Assembly (NCBI GenBank): GCA_028698525.1
Contig: JAQVDB010000003.1
Coordinates: 1-55,021 of the forward strand
Direction: 5' to 3'
Source of the DNA: Clostridia bacterium
GTDB taxonomy: Bacteria; Bacillota; Clostridia; JAQVDB01
DNA length: 55,021 bases
Below, piece after piece: positions 8,532 to 18,513 of the stretch. The position numbers and the translations under genes were made by a program. The notes below the pieces were generated by a model. It worked only from the letters and a program-made list of their open reading frames with translations. It did not search any database and was not told the DNA's origin. Within the stretch, counting starts at the first letter, position 1. Every line of letters begins with the position of its first letter.

Positions 8532-8843
8532 ATGTATGCAATAATTAAGACTGGCGGAAAACAGTATAGAGTTAAAGAAGGGGACGAAATATTTGTAGAA
8601 AAGCTGGGGATAGATGAGGGAGAAGCTGTAGAATTTGATGAGGTTTTAGCAATATCAGATGAAAATGGCTTAAAGTATGGAACTCCTTATCTTAAAAATG
8701 CAAAAGTATGTGCTGATGTAGTTAAAAACGGCAAAGGAAAGAAGATTATTGTTTTTAAATATAAGCCTAAAAAAGATTATAGGAGAAAGCAAGGACATAG
8801 ACAGCCATATACCAAGGTGAAGATAACAAAGATTGAATTCTAA
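8532..8843 (+). CDS. rplU: 50S ribosomal protein L21
   Basis: L21 is a 23S rRNA-binding protein of the large subunit. The 103-residue product begins [18 protein letters not shown] and ends with the basic [20 protein letters not shown], as usual for the family. The longer frame starting at a TTG at 8496 is rejected because it runs through the leader hairpin and adds non-family residues. ATG 8532 follows GAGGAGGTG. Genes for its regulator-linked neighbours prp and rpmA follow at once, giving the conserved L21-Prp-L27 operon. Confidence 0.97.
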   Translation: MYAIIKTGGKQYRVKEGDEIFVEKLGIDEGEAVEFDEVLAISDENGLKYGTPYLKNAKVCADVVKNGKGKKIIVFKYKPKKDYRRKQGHRQPYTKVKITKIEF

Positions 8844-8857
8844 GGAAATTGATTTTT

Positions 8858-9208
8858 ATGATAAATGTAGTATTCTATAAAGACAATTCAAAAGGTTATT
8901 GTGGTTTTTTGGCTGAAGGACATGCCGGCTTTGACGAATACAGCAAAGATATTGTTTGTTCTGCTGTATCCATGTTGACTCAGACTATATTGTTGGGAAT
9001 TGTTGAAGTTTTGAATATAGATGCAAACTTCAGAGTTCATCCAGGATATATTAAATGTATAATTCCACCTCTGGATGATGAAAATCTTCAACAAAAAGTA
9101 AATCTACTTTTAGAAACTATGTATACCGGATTGAGAGGTATTGAATGCGATTATAGAGGATATATAAAGATATGTGAAAAGGAGGTGCAGTACGGTGATG
9201 AGGATTGA
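8858..9208 (+). CDS. prp: Ribosomal-processing cysteine protease Prp
   Basis: Prp removes the N-terminal extension of L27 in Firmicutes, a step needed for functional ribosomes. The 116-residue protein has the catalytic histidine in GHAGFDEY (His22) and the catalytic cysteine in DIVCSAVS (Cys34), the same positions as in the S. aureus enzyme. ATG 8858 is chosen over a TTG at 8849 because TAAGGAAA then stands at normal distance. Its last codons overlap the rpmA start by 11 nt, so protease and substrate are translationally coupled. Confidence 0.93.
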   Translation: MINVVFYKDNSKGYCGFLAEGHAGFDEYSKDIVCSAVSMLTQTILLGIVEVLNIDANFRVHPGYIKCIIPPLDDENLQQKVNLLLETMYTGLRGIECDYRGYIKICEKEVQYGDED

Positions 9209-9485
9209 TTTGCAGCTATTTGCTCAAAAAAAAGGAGTTGGTAGCTCTAGAAACGGAAGAGATAGCGAGTCAAAAAGGTTAGGATTAAAAAGAACAGATG
9301 GCCAGTTTGTACTTGCAGGGAATATAATAGTAAGGCAGAGAGGGACCAAGATCCACCCCGGAATTAATGTAGGTAGGGGCAGTGATGATACATTGTTTGC
9401 AAAGGTAGATGGAATCGTTAAGTTTGAAAGAAAAGGAAAAGACAGAAAGCAGGTTAGCATTTATAGCGATGAGGCAATGGCATAA
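9198..9485 (+). CDS. rpmA: 50S ribosomal protein L27 with cleavable N-terminus
   Basis: L27 reaches toward the peptidyl transferase centre. The 95-residue precursor starts [20 protein letters not shown]. The segment LQLFA matches the Prp recognition motif, with cleavage expected between Ala and Gln. The rest ([33 protein letters not shown]) is classical L27. The start is ATG 9198, or possibly the adjacent GTG 9195, preceded by AAGGAGGTG. A terminator begins at its stop codon and ends the operon. Confidence 0.96.
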   Translation: MRIDLQLFAQKKGVGSSRNGRDSESKRLGLKRTDGQFVLAGNIIVRQRGTKIHPGINVGRGSDDTLFAKVDGIVKFERKGKDRKQVSIYSDEAMA

Positions 9486-9513
9486 AAATACTGTCCGAAA
9501 GGACAGTATTTTT
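9485..9513 (+). terminator. Terminator of the rplU-prp-rpmA operon
   Basis: AAAATACTGTCC and GGACAGTATTTTT flank a GAAA tetraloop (9497-9500). This is a near-ideal intrinsic terminator with its T-run in the 3' arm. Confidence 0.93.
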
Positions 9514-9547
9514 GTGTTTTAAGGTGAATAATAGTTTTAGGAGGTGA

Positions 9548-10855
<1,308 letters not shown>

Positions 10856-10863
10856 GGGTGATT

Positions 10864-11151
10864 ATGTTGATAACAAGTAAGCAGAGGAGCATGTTGCGTT
10901 CGGTTGCAAATAGTATGGATTCTATATTTCAGGTGGGTAAGAATGGGCTCAGCAAGAATCTCATATCTCAATTAAATGATGCGCTTGAAGCGAGGGAAGT
11001 AATAAAGATAAAAGTTTTAGAAAATTGTAAAGAGGATATAAAGGATGTTGCAAGACTTATTTGTGATGAGACGAAATCTGAAATCGTACAAATTATTGGC
11101 AGTAAAATAATACTATATAAAAAATCAGAGAAAAATATCTATGATATGTAG
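10864..11151 (+). CDS. yhbY: YhbY/CRM-domain ribosome assembly RNA-binding protein
   Basis: The 95-residue protein is a single CRM (CRS1-YhbY) domain that associates with pre-50S particles. The hallmark GxxG loop appears in FQVGKNGLSKNL, followed by ALEAREVIKIKVLENC. The family N-terminus is of the type MLTGKQ, so I use ATG 10864 (MLITSKQ), 8 nt after the obgE stop, rather than the ATG at 10852 that overlaps obgE. The adjoining TTG at 10867 is an alternative with better Shine-Dalgarno spacing. Confidence 0.92.
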   Translation: MLITSKQRSMLRSVANSMDSIFQVGKNGLSKNLISQLNDALEAREVIKIKVLENCKEDIKDVARLICDETKSEIVQIIGSKIILYKKSEKNIYDM

Positions 11152-11184
11152 ATATTTCTGAATTTTGTTTGAGTTTACTCAATG

Positions 11185-11213
11185 TTGTAAAGATACTATG
11201 AATATTATATCAT
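11185..11213 (+). promoter_or_regulatory. Possible sigma-A promoter for nadD-yqeK
   Basis: TTGTAA (11185-11190) and TATCAT (11208-11213) are separated by 17 nt, 34 nt before nadD. The match is 4/6 and 5/6. A weak AT-rich hairpin (AAATATCTA/TAGATATTT, 11134-11157) over the yhbY stop could end the preceding transcript. Confidence 0.35.
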
Positions 11214-11246
11214 TATGTATGAATATCCGATTTAAAGGAGAAGGTC

Positions 11247-11870
11247 ATGGAAAGCATATCAGAGAATAATCGAATAGGAATTATGGGAGGAACATTTGAT
11301 CCTATTCACTATGGACATTTAGTAACTGCAGAAGCTATTAGACATCAATTTGATCTTAAAAAAGTAATTTTTGTTCCTTCAGGGAATCCCCCCCATAAGA
11401 AAAATAGATTAATAACTAGAAATAAACATAGGTATTTGATGACTGTATTGGCAACTGTCACAAATGAATATTTCGATGTTTCTAGGATTGAACTGAACAA
11501 AGAAGGCTATACATATACCATTGATACAATAAAGGAATTTAGAGAGATCTATGGAGAGGGTAATGAATTGTTTTTTATAACAGGTGCAGATGCGTTGTTG
11601 GAGATATTCACATGGAAGAATGCAGAGGAGTTGTTGGAACTATGTCAGTTTATTGCTGCAACGAGACCGGGTTTTGATTCTAAAGAAATTGATCAACAAT
11701 TGAAAAATATATGGACCAGATTCGGCAAGCATATTTATGCGGTGGAAGTTCCTTCCCTTGCGATTTCTTCTACTGATATCAGGGAAAGAGTTAATATGGA
11801 TAGACCTATAAAATACCTGGTTCCTGAAGCTGTAGAAAATTATATAAAAAAGAATAATTTATACAAATAA
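11247..11870 (+). CDS. nadD: Nicotinate-mononucleotide adenylyltransferase
   Basis: NadD adenylates nicotinate mononucleotide to form deamido-NAD in NAD synthesis. The 207-residue protein has the nucleotidyl-transferase motif [12 protein letters not shown] near the N-terminus, the substrate loop PSGNPPHK, and the C-terminal [10 protein letters not shown], a complete set for the family. ATG 11247 follows AAAGGAGAAGG. yqeK and rsfS follow, the usual Firmicute order nadD-yqeK-rsfS. Confidence 0.97.
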   Translation: MESISENNRIGIMGGTFDPIHYGHLVTAEAIRHQFDLKKVIFVPSGNPPHKKNRLITRNKHRYLMTVLATVTNEYFDVSRIELNKEGYTYTIDTIKEFREIYGEGNELFFITGADALLEIFTWKNAEELLELCQFIAATRPGFDSKEIDQQLKNIWTRFGKHIYAVEVPSLAISSTDIRERVNMDRPIKYLVPEAVENYIKKNNLYK

Positions 11871-11883
11871 TGTGGTGTGAAAT

Positions 11884-12456
11884 ATGTTAAAAATAGATAT
11901 GATAAAAGAGAGATTAAAAGGATATCTTGATGATAAAAGATATGTGCATTCTTTAAATGTAGCAAATACTGCAGTTGAGCTTGCAAAACTATGCCAGCAA
12001 CAGCCCATAAAATTTGAGATAGCTGGATTGCTACATGACTGCGCAAAGTGTTTTACTCGAAATAAGAGCTTATATTATGTAAATAAATATAAGCTCGAAT
12101 TGGATAGTATAACTATGAATTTATCTGCATTAAATCATGGGCCTATTGGAGCAGTGGTTGCAAAACATGAATTTGATATAAAAGACAATGACATATTAAA
12201 TGCAATATACTATCACACCACCGGGCGTGAAAACATGTCTACTTTAATGAAGATAACGTACCTTGCAGATTTTATCGAGCCTGCAAGGGAATATCCAGGC
12301 GTTGAGCAGCTGAGAAAAATCGCTTTTTCTGGGGACTTGAATGGTGCTGTGCTTAAAGCCTTTGATAATACCATAATATATGTAGTACATAACCAGAAAC
12401 CATTACACCCTAGAACAGTGTATGCTAGGAATTATCTGTTAGAAAAACAATCGTGA
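11884..12456 (+). CDS. yqeK: HD-domain hydrolase YqeK (Ap4A hydrolase)
   Basis: YqeK-type HD proteins hydrolyse diadenosine tetraphosphate symmetrically to two ADP. The 190-residue protein has the first histidine in RYVHSLNVA, the HD pair in LLHDCAKC, and further metal-site residues in LNHGPIGA and YHTTGRENMS, with LADFIEPAR toward the C-terminus. ATG 11884 lies 13 nt after nadD. Position between nadD and rsfS is the conserved one. Confidence 0.9.
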   Translation: MLKIDMIKERLKGYLDDKRYVHSLNVANTAVELAKLCQQQPIKFEIAGLLHDCAKCFTRNKSLYYVNKYKLELDSITMNLSALNHGPIGAVVAKHEFDIKDNDILNAIYYHTTGRENMSTLMKITYLADFIEPAREYPGVEQLRKIAFSGDLNGAVLKAFDNTIIYVVHNQKPLHPRTVYARNYLLEKQS

Positions 12457-12468
12457 ATTTATGATTTA

Positions 12469-12496
12469 TTGACAAAAATAATATATTAGGTATAAT
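12469..12496 (+). promoter_or_regulatory. Sigma-A promoter for rsfS
   Basis: Perfect TTGACA (12469-12474) and perfect TATAAT (12491-12496) are separated by 16 nt, 36 nt before rsfS. This is one of the strongest promoter matches in the window. Confidence 0.8.
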
Positions 12497-12531
12497 TAGA
12501 AATATAAATAAAAAATTTGGGAGGTTGCATA

Positions 12532-12900
12532 TTGCCAGCAACAAGTGATGGTATAGCGCAAGATATAATAAATATTTTGAAAGATAAAAAAGCAAAAGAT
12601 ATTATTTCATTGGATATACATGAACTTACTGTTATAGCTGATTATTTTGTCATATGCCATGGAAATTCCACTAGAGAAGCAAGGGCTTTAGCGGAAGAGG
12701 TAGAGGAAAAAATGCAGCTAAAGGGCTATAGACTTTTGAGAAAAGAAGGTCTAGATCTTTCCAAATGGGTATTGTTAGACTACGGGTCTGTGATAGTTCA
12801 TATTTTCCGTAAGGATGAAAGAGAGTTTTATGGACTGGAGAGATTATGGGCAGATGCTAAAGCCAAATATTTCCAAGCTGATACAGCACAAAATATGTGA
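12532..12900 (+). CDS. rsfS: Ribosomal silencing factor RsfS
   Basis: RsfS binds L14 and blocks subunit joining when nutrients are short. The 122-residue protein has the family core DIISLDIHELTVIADYFVIC, LDLSKWVLLDYG and VHIFRKDEREFYGLERLW. I place the start at TTG 12532 because TGGGAGGT (12518-12525) stands at normal spacing. The longer frame from TTG 12517 would use the Shine-Dalgarno itself as coding sequence. Confidence 0.94.
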   Translation: MPATSDGIAQDIINILKDKKAKDIISLDIHELTVIADYFVICHGNSTREARALAEEVEEKMQLKGYRLLRKEGLDLSKWVLLDYGSVIVHIFRKDEREFYGLERLWADAKAKYFQADTAQNM

Positions 12901-12924
12901 TTATTAGATGAGGAGCAGTAGATA

Positions 12925-13110
12925 AATATAAACTAAAAGAGAGCTGGTGGTTGGTGTGAACTAGTAGTTTTATTTATTGAACTCGCCTCGTTAGATATCT
13001 AAATGGTTAGCTCCATTAAAAGCTTTAAGAGTTGATATTTTCAAGATATCAAATAGGGTGGTAACACGGGAATAGAACCTCGTCCCTAACGGGATAGAGG
13101 TTTTTTTTAT
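12925..13110 (+). promoter_or_regulatory. Leucine T-box riboswitch
   Basis: A T-box leader precedes leuS. Stem I contains AGAGAGCTGGTGGTTGGTG and ends at the specifier loop GAACTCGCC, in which CTC (12982-12984) would pair with a tRNA-Leu GAG anticodon. The T-box sequence AGGGTGGTAACACGGG (13055-13070) provides TGGT to pair with the uncharged acceptor end ACCA, consistent with discriminator A of tRNA-Leu. It is followed by the terminator at 13076-13108. Uncharged tRNA-Leu should stabilise the antiterminator and switch leuS on. Confidence 0.93.
13076..13108 (+). terminator. T-box regulated terminator before leuS
   Basis: ACCTC..CCC and GGG...AGAGGT form a stem around TAAC, followed by a run of eight T. 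Part of its 5' arm neighbours the T-box sequence, so terminator and antiterminator can exclude each other. Confidence 0.88.
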
Positions 13111-13134
13111 ATATTACTACAAGGAGGATGGCCG

Positions 13135-15606
13135 ATGAGCTATAATTTTAAAGATATAGAACAAAAATGGCAGGAAAATTGGGAAAAGGAAAAAGCCTTT
13201 AAGACACTTGAACAATCCAGTGGAAAAAGGAAATATTATATACTTGAAATGTTTCCGTATCCTTCCGGTAAATTGCATATGGGACATGTACGGAATTATT
13301 CAATAGGAGATGTTATCGCTAGATATAAACGTATGAAAGGTTTTAACGTGCTTCATCCTATGGGCTGGGATTCTTTTGGATTGCCGGCAGAAAATGCAGC
13401 TATTGAACGTAAAATTCATCCAAGTGAATGGACTCGTGACAATATTGATACTATGAGGCGCCAGTTAAAACAACTTGGCCTTAGTTATGATTGGGACAGA
13501 GAAGTAACTACAAGCCATCCTGACTATTATAAGTGGACTCAGTGGCTGTTCTTACAGCTTTATAAAAAAGGCCTGGCATATAAGAAAAAACAGCCTGTTA
13601 ATTGGTGTCCATCATGTGCTACTGTTTTAGCTAATGAGCAAGTAGTGAATGGCGGATGTGAAAGATGCGGGTCAGAAGTAGTACAAAAACAATTAGAACA
13701 ATGGTTTTTTAAGATAACCGATTATGCTGAACAATTGCTCAAAGACATAGAAAAACTTTCCGGATGGCCGGAAAAAGTCAAAATCATGCAAAAAAACTGG
13801 ATAGGCAAAAGCATGGGTGCAGAAATTGATTTTAAAATTGATGGAATGGATGATTACTTAAGCGTTTATACAACCAGGCCTGATACTATATTCGGTGTTT
13901 CATATATGGTGCTATCGCCAGAACATCCCATTGTGCCGGAGTTGATGAAAAATAATGATCGTAGAGAAGAGATGCAAGAGTTTATAGAAAAAGTTTCATC
14001 CATGAATAGCATAGCAAGAACTTCAGATGATGCTGAAAAAATAGGTGTTTTTTCAGGCAGATACGTAATTAATCCTTTAAATGGAGAAAAAGTACCTTTA
14101 TATCTTGCTAATTATGTATTGATGGATTATGGTACAGGAGCTGTAATGGGAGTACCTGCTCATGACCAGAGAGACTTTGAGTTTGCAAAGAAATATAATT
14201 TACCTATAGTACCTGTGATACAGCCAAAAGAAGATAATATTGACTTAGATAATTTAGAGCATGCTTTTGAAGCTGAAGGAATATTGATAAACTCAGGAAA
14301 ATTTAACGGTTTAGATAACAATACCGCAATTAAAGAAATAATTAAATTTTTAGAACAAAACAAAAGTGGAAGACAAAAAACCAATTATAAATTAAGAGAC
14401 TGGTTAGTATCCAGGCAGAGATATTGGGGTGTTCCAATACCTATTATATATTGTGATAAATGTGGCATAGTCCCTGTACCTGAAGACCAATTACCTGTAG
14501 AGCTACCTATAGATATAAAATTTACAGGGAAAGGTAAATCACCACTTTCAGAATGCAGTGAATTTATTAATACTACTTGTCCTGTATGTGGCTCTAGTGC
14601 TAAAAGGGAAGAAGATACCTTGGATACATTTGTGTGTTCATCTTGGTATTTCTTCAGGTATGCTGATGCTAAAAATGATAAGAAGGTATTTGATTTCAAT
14701 AAAGCAAAATATTGGATGCCGGTAGACCAGTATGTTGGTGGAGTGGAACATGCTATATTGCATTTGCTTTATTCAAGATTTTTTGCCAAAGTGTTGTATG
14801 ATTTAGATATCAGCAGTGTTGATGAGCCATTTGCAAACCTTTTGACACAGGGGATGGTGCTCAAGGAAGGTGCTAAGATGTCAAAATCCAAGGGAAATGT
14901 TGTAAGTCCTAAAGAAATTATGGATGAATATGGTGCAGATACTGCGAGAATGTTTATTCTGTTTGCTTCTCCCCCCGAGAGGGATCTAGAATGGAGCGAT
15001 AAAGGAGTAGAAGGTTGTTATAGGTTTTTAAACAGGGTATGGAGGCTGGTCACTGAAATAAAGGATGTATTCGTTGAATATAATATTGATCAAAACAAAT
15101 TGGATAAAGAAGATAAAAGATTAAGATATGCAACCCATAGTGCTATAAAAAAAGTGACTGAGGATATTGATAAACGGTTTAATTTCAATACTGCCATAAG
15201 TGCGATTATGGAGTTGGTAAATTCAATTTATCATTATAAAGAAAATATAGAAGATGTAAATAGAGATGTTTTAAGTGAAGCGGCAGAAAAGTTATTATTA
15301 CTTTTATCTCCTTTTACGCCTCATATAGCCGAGGAGCTTTGGCATAATTTAGGGAAACAGACCAGCGTACATCAGATGGAATGGCCTGAATATGATGAGG
15401 CAGCTTTGGTAAAGGAAGAAATAGAAATTGTTATACAAGTAAACGGAAAAGTAAAAGATAGGGTTAAAATGCCTGCTGATGTGGACAAAGAGTCCATGGA
15501 AAATATCGCAAAGCAAAGCGATAAGATAAAAACTATCTTAAGTGGAAAAGATGTAGTTAAAACAATAGTAGTTCCTAAAAAGCTGGTAAATATTGTAGTG
15601 AAGTAG
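13135..15606 (+). CDS. leuS: Leucyl-tRNA synthetase
   Basis: LeuRS charges tRNA-Leu. The 823-residue class I synthetase has the HIGH-equivalent HMGH at residues 48-51 and KMSKS at 581-585. It has a zinc-knuckle segment (CPSC ... CERCG near residues 160-180) and the CP1 editing domain ([32 protein letters not shown]). Length is typical of bacterial LeuRS. ATG 13135 follows AAGGAGGA; an upstream ATG at 13128 overlaps that site and is less likely. Expression is controlled by the T-box directly upstream. Confidence 0.98.
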   Translation: MSYNFKDIEQKWQENWEKEKAFKTLEQSSGKRKYYILEMFPYPSGKLHMGHVRNYSIGDVIARYKRMKGFNVLHPMGWDSFGLPAENAAIERKIHPSEWTRDNIDTMRRQLKQLGLSYDWDREVTTSHPDYYKWTQWLFLQLYKKGLAYKKKQPVNWCPSCATVLANEQVVNGGCERCGSEVVQKQLEQWFFKITDYAEQLLKDIEKLSGWPEKVKIMQKNWIGKSMGAEIDFKIDGMDDYLSVYTTRPDTIFGVSYMVLSPEHPIVPELMKNNDRREEMQEFIEKVSSMNSIARTSDDAEKIGVFSGRYVINPLNGEKVPLYLANYVLMDYGTGAVMGVPAHDQRDFEFAKKYNLPIVPVIQPKEDNIDLDNLEHAFEAEGILINSGKFNGLDNNTAIKEIIKFLEQNKSGRQKTNYKLRDWLVSRQRYWGVPIPIIYCDKCGIVPVPEDQLPVELPIDIKFTGKGKSPLSECSEFINTTCPVCGSSAKREEDTLDTFVCSSWYFFRYADAKNDKKVFDFNKAKYWMPVDQYVGGVEHAILHLLYSRFFAKVLYDLDISSVDEPFANLLTQGMVLKEGAKMSKSKGNVVSPKEIMDEYGADTARMFILFASPPERDLEWSDKGVEGCYRFLNRVWRLVTEIKDVFVEYNIDQNKLDKEDKRLRYATHSAIKKVTEDIDKRFNFNTAISAIMELVNSIYHYKENIEDVNRDVLSEAAEKLLLLLSPFTPHIAEELWHNLGKQTSVHQMEWPEYDEAALVKEEIEIVIQVNGKVKDRVKMPADVDKESMENIAKQSDKIKTILSGKDVVKTIVVPKKLVNIVVK

Positions 15607-15608
15607 AT

Positions 15609-15650
15609 AAAGCACCTCACTTGCTTTAAAGCAAGTGAGGTGCTTTAAAA
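15609..15650. terminator. Bidirectional terminator between leuS and the dacF-type gene
   Basis: A perfect palindrome with 19-nt arms (15609-15627 and 15628-15646) separates two convergent genes. Its arms begin AAAGCACCTCACTTGC. T-runs are short on both sides, but the stem is very stable. The minus-strand gene's stop codon lies inside the distal arm. Confidence 0.8.
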
Positions 15651-16892
15651 TCTTCTAATTTTTCTCGCTTTTCTTATTTTCCTCCTTATTGCTATATAAA
15701 TTCGTAAAGGTATGTATATTAATATTAGAATTATCAGTACCCATGCCGGGATTGATAATTCTTTTTTGGGTTTAACTATATTTATTAAATTTTTCTTTTC
15801 AACATCATTTAAGGCAATGAGGTTTACTGTTCGGTTTTCGTTTCCTATATGATAAGTCACTCTGCCCAGTATTTCTCCCTTTTTAATTGGAGCTGTGATA
15901 TCATCTTTTATATCTACAACATGGTATATAGAATCACTGTTTTCTTTAGGAAAAACATCAATAATATCTTCCTCTGTAGCTATGTCTACAGTCTTTGATT
16001 CACTACCATATACTTCTACCGTTTCAATTATTTTGTTTTTATTGACTATATTTAGTTTCTTGTAGTGTTCAAATCCATACTCAAACAATGCCCTAGCTTG
16101 AGAAAACATATCTTTCTCACAGCCTAATATAACTGCTATTAATTCCATATTATCATTACTTGCAGATGCTACTAAACAGTTTTTGGCTACACTAGTGTAG
16201 CCTGTTTTAATCCCGGTAGATTTAGGGTAGTATTCTTTGCTTTCAGGATTTATAAGCTTATTTGTGTTTATCCATCTGCGTTCTTGGTCAAACTTATTGG
16301 TAGGCGGCAGTACATATTTATATGTACTTATTATTTTTCTGAAGTCATGATTTTTCAAAGCATATCGAGCTATTATTGCCATATCATAGGCAGTGGTATA
16401 ATGATCGGGGTCATGAAAACCATGAGGATTAACAAAATGCGTGTTGTTTGCACCAAGCTCTTTTGATTTATAATTCATTAAAGTAACAAAGCTTTCAATT
16501 GATTCAGATACATGATCAGCGAGTGCTATGGCAGCATCATTGCCGGAAGGCAACATCAATGCATATAGCAATTGTTCTACTGACATTTTTTCTCCAGGGT
16601 TAAGATATATCCTGCTGCTACCGTTGTTAATATTTAAGACATCATCGTTGGGAACAACAATCTCATTTTTCCCTGAGTTTTCCAGGGCTAGAATAGCTGT
16701 TAATATTTTAGTAGTGCTTGCAGGATATGATTTAATATAAGCATTTTTTTTATATAAAATTTTGCCGGTTTCTGCTTCCATCAAAATGACTTTATCAGCA
16801 GTTATTTGTAAATCTTGGGCAAAAGAAATTTTTATAGGATTAAAAAAACAAATTAAAAAGATGATAATTGCAATTAATATTTTTTTATTCAT
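15645..16892 (-). CDS. dacF: D-alanyl-D-alanine carboxypeptidase (DacF/PBP5 type)
   Basis: This low-molecular-weight penicillin-binding protein trims the terminal D-Ala from peptidoglycan stem peptides. The 415-residue protein has a signal peptide (MNKKILIAII...SFAQ), then the SxxK motif STTK at 59-62, SGN at 116-118 and KTG at 229-231. A PBP5-type C-terminal domain follows, then a membrane anchor with a very basic tail. The start at 16892 is chosen because GGAGGGG precedes it and the signal peptide begins there; a longer frame adds 27 unlikely residues. In a spore former this is often DacF, but DacA/DacB paralogues cannot be excluded. It is divergent from comEA. Confidence 0.9.
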   Translation of the reverse strand: MNKKILIAIIIFLICFFNPIKISFAQDLQITADKVILMEAETGKILYKKNAYIKSYPASTTKILTAILALENSGKNEIVVPNDDVLNINNGSSRIYLNPGEKMSVEQLLYALMLPSGNDAAIALADHVSESIESFVTLMNYKSKELGANNTHFVNPHGFHDPDHYTTAYDMAIIARYALKNHDFRKIISTYKYVLPPTNKFDQERRWINTNKLINPESKEYYPKSTGIKTGYTSVAKNCLVASASNDNMELIAVILGCEKDMFSQARALFEYGFEHYKKLNIVNKNKIIETVEVYGSESKTVDIATEEDIIDVFPKENSDSIYHVVDIKDDITAPIKKGEILGRVTYHIGNENRTVNLIALNDVEKKNLINIVKPKKELSIPAWVLIILILIYIPLRIYIAIRRKIRKARKIRRF

Positions 16893-17043
16893 AGAGGCCC
16901 CTCCAGTGATAATATTAAAAATCTCACTTCTATAGTATAACAAAAATTTTATCATCGTTGTATATCTAAACATTAAAAATCAACGCTTAAAAGGAGGGTA
17001 AAAAGGATAAATATCGAATATATTGTAAGGGGGTGCATCCATT

Positions 17044-17691
17044 ATGAATATTTTTTCAAAAAAAGAACAGATAATTATAATAATATTAACAATTATAATA
17101 ATCATTTTGTTTGCATCTAAAGTTTTTAAAGAGCCGGATATCGGCCTTGAGCGAGAAAGGGTTTCTTTAGATAATGATTTAGAGAATGATACAGAGTATT
17201 CGGATGACCAGTATGAACAATGGGTTGAACACCAAACAAAAGAACAAAGTCCAGAGGACCAATTGATAAAGGTATACATAACTGGAGCTGTAGAAAATCC
17301 AGGAGTTGTAGAACTCAAGCTGGGGGATAGGATTGAGGATGCAGTAAAAAAGGCAGGCGGACTCAAAGAAAGTGCGGATAGGCATTATATAAACCTTGCA
17401 AAAAAGGTTAAGGATGAAGACAAAATCTATGTGCCGGAAGTAGGGGAATACCCTAAAGAAGAATATTTTCAGGAAAATGATGAGAATAATACTGATAGCG
17501 GCATAAATATAAACACTGCAGATAAAGGTCAACTGGAAACGTTGCCAGGCATAGGACCGGTTAAAGCGGAAGCTATAATAAAATATCGTGAAGAAAATGG
17601 TCCATTTAAGGACATAAAAGAGATTACTAATGTAACCAATATAGGAGAAAGAACATTTGAAAATATAAAAGATTATATATGTGTTGATTGA
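17044..17691 (+). CDS. comEA: ComEA-type DNA-binding protein (SLBB + helix-hairpin-helix)
   Basis: ComEA is the membrane-anchored DNA receptor of natural transformation. The 215-residue protein has one membrane helix (about 9-25), an acidic linker, an SLBB domain (about 73-125: VYITGAVENPGVVELKLGDR) and a C-terminal tandem HhH (about 150-215: NINTADKGQLETLPGIGPVKA). ATG 17044 follows TAAGGGGGTG. comEB is absent, and comEC lies about 7 kb downstream rather than adjacent. This scattered arrangement gives no proof that competence is active. Confidence 0.9.
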   Translation: MNIFSKKEQIIIIILTIIIIILFASKVFKEPDIGLERERVSLDNDLENDTEYSDDQYEQWVEHQTKEQSPEDQLIKVYITGAVENPGVVELKLGDRIEDAVKKAGGLKESADRHYINLAKKVKDEDKIYVPEVGEYPKEEYFQENDENNTDSGININTADKGQLETLPGIGPVKAEAIIKYREENGPFKDIKEITNVTNIGERTFENIKDYICVD

Positions 17692-17701
17692 TATATTCGA
17701 G

Positions 17702-17731
17702 TTTACAATATCAAGCAGGATAATATATAAT
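17702..17731 (+). promoter_or_regulatory. Sigma-A promoter for the two-component operon
   Basis: TTTACA (17702-17707) and TATAAT (17726-17731) with an 18-nt spacer, 90 nt before the response regulator. Confidence 0.6.
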
Positions 17732-17762
17732 CAAATAAGGACATGTATTTGAGGTTTTATTT

Positions 17763-17810
17763 ATGAATATTAAAATCGATTATAAGTACAAAAACAATAA
17801 CTTATCATGA
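17763..17810 (+). CDS. Possible 15-codon leader ORF before the response regulator
   Basis: ATG 17763 opens a frame of 15 residues (MNIKIDYKYKNNNLS) ending with TGA 17808-17810, inside the ribosome binding site ATGAGGTGAT of the response regulator. A TTGAGG sequence sits 8 nt before the ATG. Such a short frame can occur by chance. If translated, it would couple initiation of the regulator to leader translation. Confidence 0.22.
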   Translation: MNIKIDYKYKNNNLS

Positions 17811-17820
17811 GGTGATATAA

Positions 17821-18513
17821 ATGAGCGTTAAAATATTGATAGTAGATGATGAACCGATGCTAGTAAAGGGTCTAAAGTTCAGCCTGGAACAAGATGGTTA
17901 TAAAACTGATGTGGCATATGACGGGGAAGAAGCTGTGGAGAAAATACTTAACAATGAGTATAATTTGATTATACTGGATGTGATGTTGCCTAAAATGAAC
18001 GGATTGGAGGTATGTCAAAAGGTTAGAGAAAAAGTGAGTATCCCTATAATAATGCTCACTGCAAAAGGTGATGATATGGATAAAATACTAGGACTTGAAT
18101 ATGGGGCAGATGATTATCTTACAAAGCCATTTAACATACTTGAACTTAAGGCACGTATAAAAGCTATTTTGAGAAGGTTTAATTCTCTAACTAAAAAGGA
18201 TGAAAACCAAATAATCGAAGTAGAGAACATGAAAATTAATATTTCCAATAGAAGTTTGACTATTGATGGAAAGGAAATTAATCTGACTGCAAAAGAGTTT
18301 GATCTGTTAAAATTATTTGCATCTAATCCAGGTAAAGTATTTAGCAGAGAAAAATTATTGGAGATAATATGGCAATATGATTATTTAGGTGATTTAAGAA
18401 CAGTAGATGTCCATATAAGAAGGTTGAGAGAAAAGATAGAAAAGAATCCAAGTCAACCTGAGTATATTTTCACTAAGTGGGGAGTGGGGTATTATTTTGC
18501 AGATAAGAAGTAG
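17821..18513 (+). CDS. OmpR/PhoB-family response regulator
   Basis: The 230-residue protein has an N-terminal receiver domain with the acidic pocket DDE (9-11), phospho-acceptor Asp53 in ILDVMLPKMNG, MLTAKGDD and KPF, followed by a winged-helix DNA-binding domain (about 130-230: LTAKEFDLLKLFASNPGKVF; RTVDVHIRRLREKIE). It forms an operon with the overlapping histidine kinase and probably activates or represses nearby promoters. The two GerMN genes downstream are plausible targets by position only. It most resembles the PhoP/WalR/ResD class, and a specific identity cannot be given. Confidence 0.93.
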   Translation: MSVKILIVDDEPMLVKGLKFSLEQDGYKTDVAYDGEEAVEKILNNEYNLIILDVMLPKMNGLEVCQKVREKVSIPIIMLTAKGDDMDKILGLEYGADDYLTKPFNILELKARIKAILRRFNSLTKKDENQIIEVENMKINISNRSLTIDGKEINLTAKEFDLLKLFASNPGKVFSREKLLEIIWQYDYLGDLRTVDVHIRRLREKIEKNPSQPEYIFTKWGVGYYFADKK

